A stretch of DNA of 11,980 nucleotides, taken from contig MHQD01000016.1 of assembly GCA_001822215.1 (NCBI GenBank), positions 1 through 11,980 on the forward strand. The letters run 5' to 3'. The notes beneath the pieces were generated by a model. It saw nothing but the letters and a program-made list of their open reading frames with translations, had not been told where the DNA came from and did no database searches. Source of the DNA: Candidatus Sungbacteria bacterium RIFCSPHIGHO2_01_FULL_50_25 (GTDB taxonomy: Bacteria > Patescibacteriota > Minisyncoccia > Sungbacterales > HO2-52-23). The position numbers and the translations under genes are program-made. Of the stretch, positions 6,610 through 11,856 are shown piece after piece (positions within the stretch are counted from its first letter, which is position 1; the number at the start of each line of letters is the position of its first letter).

Positions 6610-6927
6610 ATGAAGAGGATAGCGGCCTTGGTGGTTCTGGTTTTGTTCGTCGGAGTTCTGGCAACGCCGGCGTTTGCGGGCGGGGGAAGACGGCATCATG
6701 ATCGCGGACATTCTTATGGCCATCGCCATCATCATGGGGTATCGCCGGAGCTCATGATCGGGCTCGGCGCACTGGGGCTTTTCGGGGCCCTTACCCACGA
6801 GTCTCTGCGCTATCGCGAGCCGGTCATCATTGATCCGTCGCGCGCATGTAGCTACATGCCTGGCCCGTACGTGTGGAATCCCAACTGGCAGCGCTGGGAA
6901 CAGAGCTGGGTTCTCTCCTGCAGGTAA
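6610..6927 (+). CDS. Secreted His-rich small protein, function unknown
   Basis: This 105-residue protein begins with a typical signal peptide (MKRIAALVVLVLFVGVLA, cleavage likely after PAFA near 23). The mature N-terminus is a Gly/Arg/His cluster, with HH, HSYGH and HHHG within about 20 residues, suited to binding Ni, Zn or Cu. Next comes a short hydrophobic segment (about 49-64, MIGLGALGLFGAL) that might associate with the membrane. A Trp-rich C-terminus follows, with the pattern YVWNPNWQRWEQSWVLSCR. Two cysteines, one in ACSY and one second to last, could form a disulfide. I recognise no named family for the whole protein. A metal-binding role is inference from composition. It is expressed from its own promoter and bounded by a terminator, just ahead of the metal/redox operon. 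Confidence 0.82.
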   Translation: MKRIAALVVLVLFVGVLATPAFAGGGRRHHDRGHSYGHRHHHGVSPELMIGLGALGLFGALTHESLRYREPVIIDPSRACSYMPGPYVWNPNWQRWEQSWVLSCR

Positions 6928-6928
6928 C

Positions 6929-6954
6929 AAGAGCGGTCGCGTCCGCTCTTTTTT
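6929..6954 (+). terminator. Intrinsic terminator after the His-rich protein gene
   Basis: AAGAGCGG (6929-6936) pairs perfectly with CCGCTCTT (6943-6950) around a 6-nt loop and runs into a T tract (6949-6954). It begins 1 bp after the stop codon. Confidence 0.92.
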
Positions 6955-7020
6955 AATTTTCTTAAGCCAAGGCGATCGGGCGCGCCTGTGGGTTTCTTCC
7001 ATGCAGGATAGGATAATAGA

Positions 7021-7029
7021 TGGTATACT
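7021..7029 (+). promoter_or_regulatory. Extended -10 promoter of the metal/redox operon
   Basis: TGG-TATACT is an extended -10 element (TGnTATACT), with the hexamer at 7024-7029. No good -35 sits 16-18 bp upstream, as is common for extended -10 promoters. A start near 7036 would give a leader of about 43 nt to the ATG at 7079 and would exclude the earlier in-frame ATG at 7034. Confidence 0.5.
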
Positions 7030-7078
7030 GTATATGTCTTGGCATAGTAGAATAGAAGAGGAAAGAGCGTATATTGCT

Positions 7079-7519
7079 ATGTATCCGGATCCAACATCTC
7101 ACGAAGATAATGGCGGCGGGGGTGCTCTCAGGGAGCATGCGCCGGCTCATTATTACGGCGATATTGTCCGTCGTCTCTTTGTCGCAAGCGGCATCCTGAT
7201 TCTCATCGGCATGCCGTTTTTCGCCGATTACCTGCCGTATATGGCCTCGGTGTCTGCGATTGCCGCGATTCTTATCGCAATCACCGCGGGTACTGCCAAT
7301 CCCCGGTCCCGCGGCGTGCAGATTCTTCTTCTTGCCGTCTCCGCTCTCGGAGTTCTCTTTTTTGAGTCATATGCCGCGTATTCGTATCGCTATTTTTCTT
7401 TGAGCGGACGCGGGATTCTCTTTTTCCTCCTGATGCAGGTGCTCGCGGTCCTCTTTTTCTTTGCGCTCTACTTTTCCACAAAAACCATCCGCTGGATGGT
7501 GCGGAAAAAAGGCGAATAG
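7079..7519 (+). CDS. Four-helix membrane protein of unknown function
   Basis: The 146-residue protein has a soluble N-terminus containing a Gly run and the motif HYYGDIVRRLF, then four transmembrane helices. These cover roughly 37-58, 60-80, 85-107 and 114-138, and the protein ends in a basic tail, RKKGE. I recognise no named family; I believe similar small proteins with a YYGD-x-VRR motif occur in Parcubacteria, but this is from memory. The start is uncertain. The frame is open upstream with ATGs at 7034 and 7003. I prefer 7079 because a purine-rich AAAGAG (7062-7067) lies before it and the promoter candidate would begin transcription near 7036. The next gene starts 3 bp after its stop, so it is the first gene of the operon. 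Confidence 0.7.
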   Translation: MYPDPTSHEDNGGGGALREHAPAHYYGDIVRRLFVASGILILIGMPFFADYLPYMASVSAIAAILIAITAGTANPRSRGVQILLLAVSALGVLFFESYAAYSYRYFSLSGRGILFFLLMQVLAVLFFFALYFSTKTIRWMVRKKGE

Positions 7520-7522
7520 AGA

Positions 7523-8668
7523 ATGGCGTTCTCCCCCATGAAAAAGACAGTTTCAATCCTTCTTTTGTGCGCCGTTATTGCGGTCGGTTTTTTGTCGTAT
7601 GGATACTTTCGGACTGAAACTCCTGTTGAGAAAGTATATATTGCGGCGGAAGGAGACGGGAAAATCGTTGTCGTGGATCCGATAAAAGGAAAGGTGCTCC
7701 GCTCGATAGACCTTTCGATTGTGCACGAAGGCGGTACGTTCTCGTTTGCGCCTCACAATGTCCAGGTCTCGCCGGATAATAGGAGCGTCTGGGTTACGGC
7801 GAATGCGGGCGCGCATTCGGATCACTCGGCGTGGGCGCGGTCCGCATTCGCGCACGGCGACGAGGAGAGCGCTGCGGATTCCGGAGAAAAGGACGAAATC
7901 ATCATTATTGATCCGGAGACCGATACGGTAACGGAGCGGATTCCGATCGGCGCGGGGCTTCATTTGGCGCACGTAGTTTTAACGCCGGATAGCCGTCGTG
8001 CCTACGTGACCGCGCAAAACGCAGGCGTGGTATTCAAGGTCGATGCAATATCGCATAAGGTCTTGAAAGCGATTCCCATCGGGGAGAAAAGTGACGAGCC
8101 GCACGGCATCCGCATCACTCCTGATGGCGCAAAGGCGGTGATCGCCATGCTCAAAGGGAAGACGCTTATCGTTCTTGATCTCGCAACTGAAAAAGCGGAG
8201 GTTATTCCTACGGGCGGCGCCGGTGTGCAGGCGGGCGTCGCTCCTGACGGAACAGTGGCAGTCGTATCGCTCTATGATACGAAAGAGCTTGCGCTTTACT
8301 TGTTTGGAACGAAAACGCTTTTGAAAATCCCCTTGCCGCAGAGTTCAAGAGGTCCGGTTCAGATGTATCTGACGGCGGATTCCAAATTCGTCTACCTCGC
8401 GGATCAGGGATACTATTTCGGCGAGCCGACAAGCGATTTGGTGTATAAAATTGATCTTGAGAAGCTTGAAGTGGTGAAGGAAATAAAGGCGGGACGTGCG
8501 CCCCACGGAGTCGCAATCTCGCCCGACGGCGCGCGCGTTTATGTGACAAACCTTCTCTCGGGCGATCTTTCGGTCATTGATACTGCGACGGATTCGGAAG
8601 TGAAGCGCATTGGCGTCGGAAAGGAGCCGAACGGCGTCAGCGTGTGGACAAAAAATAGCGGTGATTAG
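7523..8668 (+). CDS. Membrane-anchored YVTN beta-propeller (YncE-like) protein
   Basis: This 381-residue protein has an N-terminal signal anchor (about 7-27) and then a chain of YVTN-type beta-propeller repeats. Recognisable blades include KVYIAAEGDGKIVVVDP, APHNVQVSPDNRSVWVTA, LAHVVLTPDSRRAYVTA, PHGIRITPDGAKAVIA, VQMYLTADSKFVYLAD and PHGVAISPDGARVYVTN, each followed by a (V/L)-x-x-I-D strand. About seven blades fit. Such proteins act outside the membrane and bind other proteins, DNA or cofactors; no enzyme motif is seen. A His/Asp/Glu-rich insertion (about 93-118, with AHSDHS and AHGDEES) interrupts an early blade and could bind metal; this is inference. The ATG at 7538 (MKKTV) is an alternative start. 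It lies 3 bp after the upstream gene and 19 bp before the first DoxX-like gene. Confidence 0.88.
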   Translation: MAFSPMKKTVSILLLCAVIAVGFLSYGYFRTETPVEKVYIAAEGDGKIVVVDPIKGKVLRSIDLSIVHEGGTFSFAPHNVQVSPDNRSVWVTANAGAHSDHSAWARSAFAHGDEESAADSGEKDEIIIIDPETDTVTERIPIGAGLHLAHVVLTPDSRRAYVTAQNAGVVFKVDAISHKVLKAIPIGEKSDEPHGIRITPDGAKAVIAMLKGKTLIVLDLATEKAEVIPTGGAGVQAGVAPDGTVAVVSLYDTKELALYLFGTKTLLKIPLPQSSRGPVQMYLTADSKFVYLADQGYYFGEPTSDLVYKIDLEKLEVVKEIKAGRAPHGVAISPDGARVYVTNLLSGDLSVIDTATDSEVKRIGVGKEPNGVSVWTKNSGD

Positions 8669-8687
8669 CAACTAATTATCATTCACT

Positions 8688-9086
8688 ATGATGAATCAGA
8701 GAGCATTAGAGTGGGTGTTGCGGATTGGCGTTGCCGGAGAATTTTTCGGCCACGGCGTATTCGCGCTCCAGCGCCGCGCGGACTGGATCGGATGGGTCCA
8801 GAAGCTTTCCGGGCTCGGGCCTGATGCGGCGTCGAATTTTATTTTTATCGTCGGCGCGATGGACATCCTTCTTGCCGTATTGGTATTGGTGAAGCCGATT
8901 CGCATTGCGCTTTTATGGATGGCGTTTTGGGGGTTCTGGACCGCGCTCGTGCGGCCGCTTGTCGGAACAGACCTCTGGGGGAAAGACGTCTGGGATTTTG
9001 TCGAGCGTTTTGCGAATTGGGCCGCGCCCCTCGCGCTCTACTTTATGAAAGGGCGTCCGCAGTCAGGCAGAGAATGGTTTAGCTGA
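8688..9086 (+). CDS. DoxX-like four-helix membrane protein (first of two)
   Basis: The 132-residue protein has four hydrophobic helices and an N-terminal WVLRIGVAGEFFGHGVFAL segment, which resembles the start of DoxX-family proteins with R-(I/L)-x-x-G-x-x-F-x-x-H/A-G. DoxX/DoxD proteins are small membrane subunits linked to quinone-dependent thiosulfate oxidation in Acidianus and to membrane redox or oxidative stress complexes in mycobacteria. In most bacteria their activity is unknown. The charged loop near 98-107 (GKDVWDFVERF) separates helices three and four. A second ATG follows immediately at 8691. The next gene, also DoxX-like, begins 6 bp downstream, which suggests the pair form a heteromeric membrane complex. 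The family assignment is less certain here than for its partner. Confidence 0.7.
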   Translation: MMNQRALEWVLRIGVAGEFFGHGVFALQRRADWIGWVQKLSGLGPDAASNFIFIVGAMDILLAVLVLVKPIRIALLWMAFWGFWTALVRPLVGTDLWGKDVWDFVERFANWAAPLALYFMKGRPQSGREWFS

Positions 9087-9092
9087 TTTTCT

Positions 9093-9557
9093 ATGATGCG
9101 TTTTCAAACATATTCACTCGTCCTCCTCCGGCTTGCGCTCGGGTGGCTCTTCTTTTATGCCGGGATTACAAAAATCTTGAATCCCGAGTGGTCGGCCGCC
9201 GGGTATTTAAAAGGCGCAAAGACGTTTTCCGGATTGTACCAGTGGCTCTCGGGCCCTTCGGCGCTTCCCGTTATCAACTTTTTAAACGAGTGGGGTCTTA
9301 CGCTCATAGGAATCTCGCTTATCCTCGGTGTGGGAGTGCGCGCGAGTTCATACGCCGGAGCGCTTCTTATGGCGCTCTACTATTTCCCGGTCCTTGATTT
9401 TCCGTTCATCGGAACGCACTCGTATATCGTTGATGAACATATCATCTATATTATTTCGTTTTGGGTTCTCGGGGTGTTTCGCGCGGGACGGATGTTTGGC
9501 ATTGATGCGCGCACCGGATCAATCCTGCCCGAACGGTTTCGGAATTTATTCGGATAG
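9093..9557 (+). CDS. DoxX/DoxD family membrane protein (second of two)
   Basis: The 154-residue protein starts with the classic DoxX/TQO-small-subunit signature RLALGWLFFYAGITKILNPEW, followed by an AAGYLKGAKTFSGLYQWL segment. Four transmembrane helices follow, at about 8-26, 65-85, 88-106 and 118-138. FLNEWGLTLIGISLILGVGVR is the characteristic second-helix entry of the family. The histidine-containing loop GTHSYIVDEHIIY lies before the last helix. Members of the DoxD group form part of thiosulfate:quinone oxidoreductase in archaea, but no DoxA partner or sulfur gene is visible here, so the electron donor is unknown. It sits 6 bp after the first DoxX-like gene and 12 bp before the metal transporter gene. 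Confidence 0.88.
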   Translation: MMRFQTYSLVLLRLALGWLFFYAGITKILNPEWSAAGYLKGAKTFSGLYQWLSGPSALPVINFLNEWGLTLIGISLILGVGVRASSYAGALLMALYYFPVLDFPFIGTHSYIVDEHIIYIISFWVLGVFRAGRMFGIDARTGSILPERFRNLFG

Positions 9558-9569
9558 GCGTTCTTCAAT

Positions 9570-10088
9570 ATGGCCTTCTTAGATAGAGGCGCTACGCGGC
9601 GCGCGCACTACCTCGGCACGTTTGTCTTTGGCGTTGAGGATAGTCTTGTCTCGACCGTCGGGCTTCTCTCCGGCATTGCGATTGCGGGAGTTTCGCAAAG
9701 GACAATTCTTGTAAGCGGCATCATTCTTGTCCTTGTCGAAGCGTTTTCAATGGCGGTCGGAAGTTTCCTTGCGGAGCATTCCGAGGAGGACTACCTCAAT
9801 AAGCGCGAGATGCCCTTGGGAAATTCGGTCGCGGACGGTGCCATCATGTTTTTCTCCTATTTTGCTTCCGGGTTTATTCCGCTTTTCCCGTACGCCGTGT
9901 TTGCGGAAGCGCTGGCATTTCGGGTTTCGGTCGCGATGTCGCTTTTCGCGCTCTTTTTCCTGGGCGCGGTCGGCGCGCGGCTCTCGCATACCGGCATCGT
10001 CCGAAACGGGTTTCGGATGGCTGCTATCGGCGGGATCGCGATCATGGTCGGGATCCTTGTCGGAATTATTACAAGGAGTATACTATAG
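9570..10088 (+). CDS. VIT1/CCC1 family Fe/Mn transporter, compact form
   Basis: This 172-residue protein has five hydrophobic helices and the VIT/CCC1 (DUF125) signatures. Helix 1 has FGVEDSLVSTVGLLSGIA with D24, and helix 2 has VEAFSMAVGSFLAE with M61. The 37-residue spacing of these two equals that between the transport residues Asp43 and Met80 of Eucalyptus VIT1, as I recall them. Family members export Fe2+ or Mn2+ from the cytosol by proton antiport. The cytosolic metal-binding domain normally found between helices 2 and 3 is shortened to about 15 residues (HSEEDYLNKREMP), and the usual Glu of GE at the end of helix 2 is Ser65. Efflux of divalent metal across the inner membrane is the likely role. 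Its stop is 2 bp before the next start, so the Met-rich protein is tightly coupled. Confidence 0.88.
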   Translation: MAFLDRGATRRAHYLGTFVFGVEDSLVSTVGLLSGIAIAGVSQRTILVSGIILVLVEAFSMAVGSFLAEHSEEDYLNKREMPLGNSVADGAIMFFSYFASGFIPLFPYAVFAEALAFRVSVAMSLFALFFLGAVGARLSHTGIVRNGFRMAAIGGIAIMVGILVGIITRSIL

Positions 10089-10090
10089 GC

Positions 10091-10789
10091 ATGAAACGAT
10101 TTTCACTTATTTTTATAGCAAGTGTCATTATTGGCATTGGTGCGGTGTCCGGAGCGCATGCGCAAATGATGATTCAAAATGCGGCGGTCAAGGACGACGG
10201 ACATACCGCGCGAGAGGAAGCAGAGGGAAAGGAATTATTTGAGAAGCTCGAAAAAGAAGAGATGGCGTGCGATTCGCTTACGGATGAAAATTTCGAGGCG
10301 CTCGGCGAATATTTCATGGGACGCATGGCGGGAGAAGGACACGCCGTGATGAATGCACATATGGAGGCGATGATGGGGAAAGAAGGAGAAGAAGCGATGC
10401 ACGAAATCCTCGGGAGGCGAATGTCCGGGTGCGATCCGAACGCAGAATATCCGAGTACGTACGGGGTATTCGGCATGACACCGATGGGAGGTATGGGGCG
10501 GGGCTCTTTTGCGCTTTGGCAGGAGAATGGGTCGGTTCCGTTTGGCGTAACAGGCATGATGAATCCTATGATGAATTTTGGCGGCGGGTTTGGCGCGCTC
10601 GGTTTTGCGTTCATGCTTTTTTGGTGGATTCTTGTCATTGTTGCGATTGCGGCGCTTCTGAAATGGATTTTTGGGCAATTTGCCGGGAAAGAGAGCCAGA
10701 ACCGTGCGATTGATATTTTGAAGGAGCGCTACGCACGAGGGGAGATATCAAAAGAGGAGTTCGAAGCGAAAAAAAGGGAAATAGCGTAG
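10091..10789 (+). CDS. Secreted Met/His-rich protein with TM helix and C-terminal SHOCT domain
   Basis: The 232-residue protein has a signal peptide (1-25, ending AHAQ). A helical domain of about 42-115 contains C60, H84, H90, H104, C114 and many methionines (patterns GEYFMGRMAGEGH, MNAHMEAMMG, MHEILGRRMSGC). A Gly/Met-rich linker follows (125-165, with TPMGGMG and GMMNPMMN). Then come one membrane helix (about 168-194) and a SHOCT domain (204-232, RAIDILKERYARGEISKEEFE). The N-part would be extracytoplasmic and the SHOCT end cytosolic. SHOCT domains are short oligomerisation modules. Met/His/Cys density suggests soft-metal binding such as Cu or Fe, but this is inferred from composition. AAGGAG at 10073-10078 is 12 nt before the start, a long spacing. 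It is the last gene of the operon, followed by an inverted repeat. Confidence 0.85.
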   Translation: MKRFSLIFIASVIIGIGAVSGAHAQMMIQNAAVKDDGHTAREEAEGKELFEKLEKEEMACDSLTDENFEALGEYFMGRMAGEGHAVMNAHMEAMMGKEGEEAMHEILGRRMSGCDPNAEYPSTYGVFGMTPMGGMGRGSFALWQENGSVPFGVTGMMNPMMNFGGGFGALGFAFMLFWWILVIVAIAALLKWIFGQFAGKESQNRAIDILKERYARGEISKEEFEAKKREIA

Positions 10790-10792
10790 CAA

Positions 10793-10829
10793 AATCAAAA
10801 ATCCGGGAAGTCACCTCGGATTTTTGATT
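10793..10829 (+). terminator. Terminator-like 13-bp perfect inverted repeat
   Basis: AATCAAAAATCCG (10793-10805) is exactly repeated inverted at 10817-10829 around an 11-nt loop. The A5/T5 runs inside the stem make it symmetrical, so it could stop transcription on either strand. It starts 4 bp after the operon's last stop codon. No gene on the other strand is visible here. Confidence 0.8.
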
Positions 10830-10860
10830 CTGCGGGTTTTTGCACGAACTGTGCATGGCC

Positions 10861-10889
10861 TTGTGACGCTGGTTCTGCTACACTATATG
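10861..10889 (+). promoter_or_regulatory. Candidate promoter of the peptidoglycan-binding protein gene
   Basis: TTGTGA (10861-10866) and TATATG (10884-10889) are separated by 17 bp. An overlapping alternative is the extended -10 TGC-TACACT (10876-10884). Each is only a partial match. A short inverted repeat, TGCAC-gaact-GTGCA (10841-10855), lies just upstream and might be an operator or chance. Confidence 0.4.
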
Positions 10890-10911
10890 CAAATATCAAC
10901 TAAGTTTTTTC

Positions 10912-11676
10912 ATGAAGAAAATAGCTTTTTTTCTATTCGGAATGGTTCTCCTGCCTCTCGGCGCGCTCGCACAGGGAACGATTATTGATTCCGGATCCGC
11001 TGACCCGTTTCCGGGGATTCTTAAATTCGGGGATTCCGGAAACGCCGTAAAGGAGCTTCAGCTTATCTTAAAAAACGATACGGTGATCTATCCCGAGGGC
11101 ATCACGTCCGGATACTACGGATCGCTCACTGTTGCCGCAATAAAGCGCCTCCAGCGCCGCTACGGCCTTTCAGAAACAGGCGTTTTTGACGAGGCAACTC
11201 AAGAGGCCCTGTTTCCGACAAAGACCAGGATTGACATTGATATATTTGCGCCGAATGGGAACGAAGCATGGGACAAATCGCAGGCGCATGATATTACGTG
11301 GGAAGTCACGATCGGCCCCGTGGTCATAGAGGGGAGGACTATTGTTGGAGAAACCGCAAGCACGGATACCATCCGGCCGCTCACGGTGCCATTTTTCCCG
11401 TACGCTTCGATTGACTTGATTCGCGATTCAGACCCGCGGTTCAGATACCATATCGGGTCGGCGAATCTCTACACCGCAAAATACACATGGCGTATTCCTG
11501 CAGATATTCCGACGGGGACAGACTACCGCGTTGAAATGGGGATCGGCGGGAATGTCCCGTGCCTCTATCGCGCCGAGCGCGAGGGGAAAGCGGGATTTAC
11601 CGCGCCCTGCCCCGCGGGACTCCCGTATTATTCCCAATCCGATACGTCAGACGCGCCGTTTAAAATTGAAGCTTGA
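10912..11676 (+). CDS. Secreted peptidoglycan-binding protein with Kre9/KNH-like domain
   Basis: This 254-residue protein has a signal peptide (1-21, ending ALAQG). Next is a peptidoglycan-binding domain at about 36-102 with the PG_binding_1 pattern: FGDSGNAVKELQLIL, GYYGSLTVAAIKRLQ, YGLSETGVFDEATQEAL. A beta-sandwich domain at about 107-253 opens with IFAPNGNEAW and later has HDITWEV, SIDLIR and YTWRIPADIPTGTDYRVEM. These are the marks of the Ser/Thr-rich Kre9/KNH-like family common in secreted Parcubacteria proteins. It probably sits at the cell wall; no catalytic residues are seen. The frame stops right after SDAPFKIEA. A coiled-coil-like tail continues in another frame for 79 bp to a stop at 11755 (see separate entry), so the true protein may be about 26 residues longer. 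No Shine-Dalgarno precedes the ATG. Confidence 0.88.
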   Translation: MKKIAFFLFGMVLLPLGALAQGTIIDSGSADPFPGILKFGDSGNAVKELQLILKNDTVIYPEGITSGYYGSLTVAAIKRLQRRYGLSETGVFDEATQEALFPTKTRIDIDIFAPNGNEAWDKSQAHDITWEVTIGPVVIEGRTIVGETASTDTIRPLTVPFFPYASIDLIRDSDPRFRYHIGSANLYTAKYTWRIPADIPTGTDYRVEMGIGGNVPCLYRAEREGKAGFTAPCPAGLPYYSQSDTSDAPFKIEA

Positions 11677-11755
11677 AATTCAAAAAATCGAGGCCGCGAT
11701 CTCCGCGCTTCAAAGCCAGGTGCGGAATTTGCGGGCGCTTATCGACAGTCTCTAG
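11666..11755 (+). pseudogene. Out-of-frame coiled-coil tail of the preceding gene (possible frameshift)
   Basis: In the +1 frame relative to the peptidoglycan-binding gene, this stretch encodes a heptad-like helix (EIQKIEAAISALQSQV, then RNLRALIDSL) ending in TAG at 11753-11755. Leu/Ile/Val/Ala fall at helix-face positions and codon use resembles neighbouring genes. C-terminal coiled coils are common in related secreted proteins. The strong terminator begins only 18 bp after this stop, which suggests the gene originally ended here. Possible explanations are a frameshift mutation, a sequencing error, or an independent 29-residue peptide starting at TTG 11666. I saw no convincing programmed-frameshift signal. 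Confidence 0.45.
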
Positions 11756-11773
11756 AAATTGGAAAAAAGCGGT

Positions 11774-11799
11774 AAAAAGCGGGCGAGCGTCCGTTTTTT
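11774..11799 (+). terminator. Strong intrinsic terminator
   Basis: AAAAAGCGGGC (11774-11784) pairs with GTCCGTTTTTT (11789-11799) over a GAGC tetraloop. That is an 11-bp stem with two G-U pairs whose GC-rich upper half is followed by six Ts. It ends the peptidoglycan-binding transcript. Confidence 0.88.
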
Positions 11800-11801
11800 G
11801 C

Positions 11802-11830
11802 TTGCCCAAAGCAGGGGGTCATGCTATTCT
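11802..11830 (+). promoter_or_regulatory. Promoter of the zinc-finger protein gene
   Basis: A -35-like TTGCCC (11802-11807) is followed after 17 bp by TATTCT (11825-11830), which also has the extended TGC in front. Transcription would begin near 11837, about 20 nt before the ATG. The -35 overlaps the 3' arm of an alternative hairpin with the upstream terminator. Confidence 0.6.
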
Positions 11831-11844
11831 TTCGACAGTTCTCG

Positions 11845-11852
11845 AAAGGAGG
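11845..11852 (+). promoter_or_regulatory. Near-perfect Shine-Dalgarno AAAGGAGG
   Basis: AAAGGAGG stands 4 nt before the ATG at 11857. It is the strongest ribosome binding site in the window and fixes the start of the last, truncated gene. Confidence 0.88.
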
Positions 11853-11856
11853 CGGC

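Noticed and set aside
7003..7078. Earlier ATG starts (7003, 7034) for the four-helix membrane protein
   Set aside because: The extended -10 at 7021-7029 would place the transcript start after both, and a purine-rich site precedes 7079. They remain possible if another promoter is used.
10174..10638. 154-codon open frame on the - strand opposite the Met-rich gene
   Set aside because: Its Ser/Pro/Ile-rich translation is what the reverse complement of Met/Gly/Glu-rich codons gives; the + strand gene has a signal peptide and SHOCT domain.
10841..10855. Short inverted repeat TGCAC-gaact-GTGCA as an operator
   Set aside because: Five-bp arms are too short to claim a binding site without further copies; I mention it only in the promoter entry.
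11660..11680. Programmed +1 frameshift at the end of the peptidoglycan-binding gene
   Set aside because: The GCT-TGA context is not the known CTT-TGA RF2-type site and no upstream Shine-Dalgarno-like stimulator is visible; mutation or sequence error is simpler.
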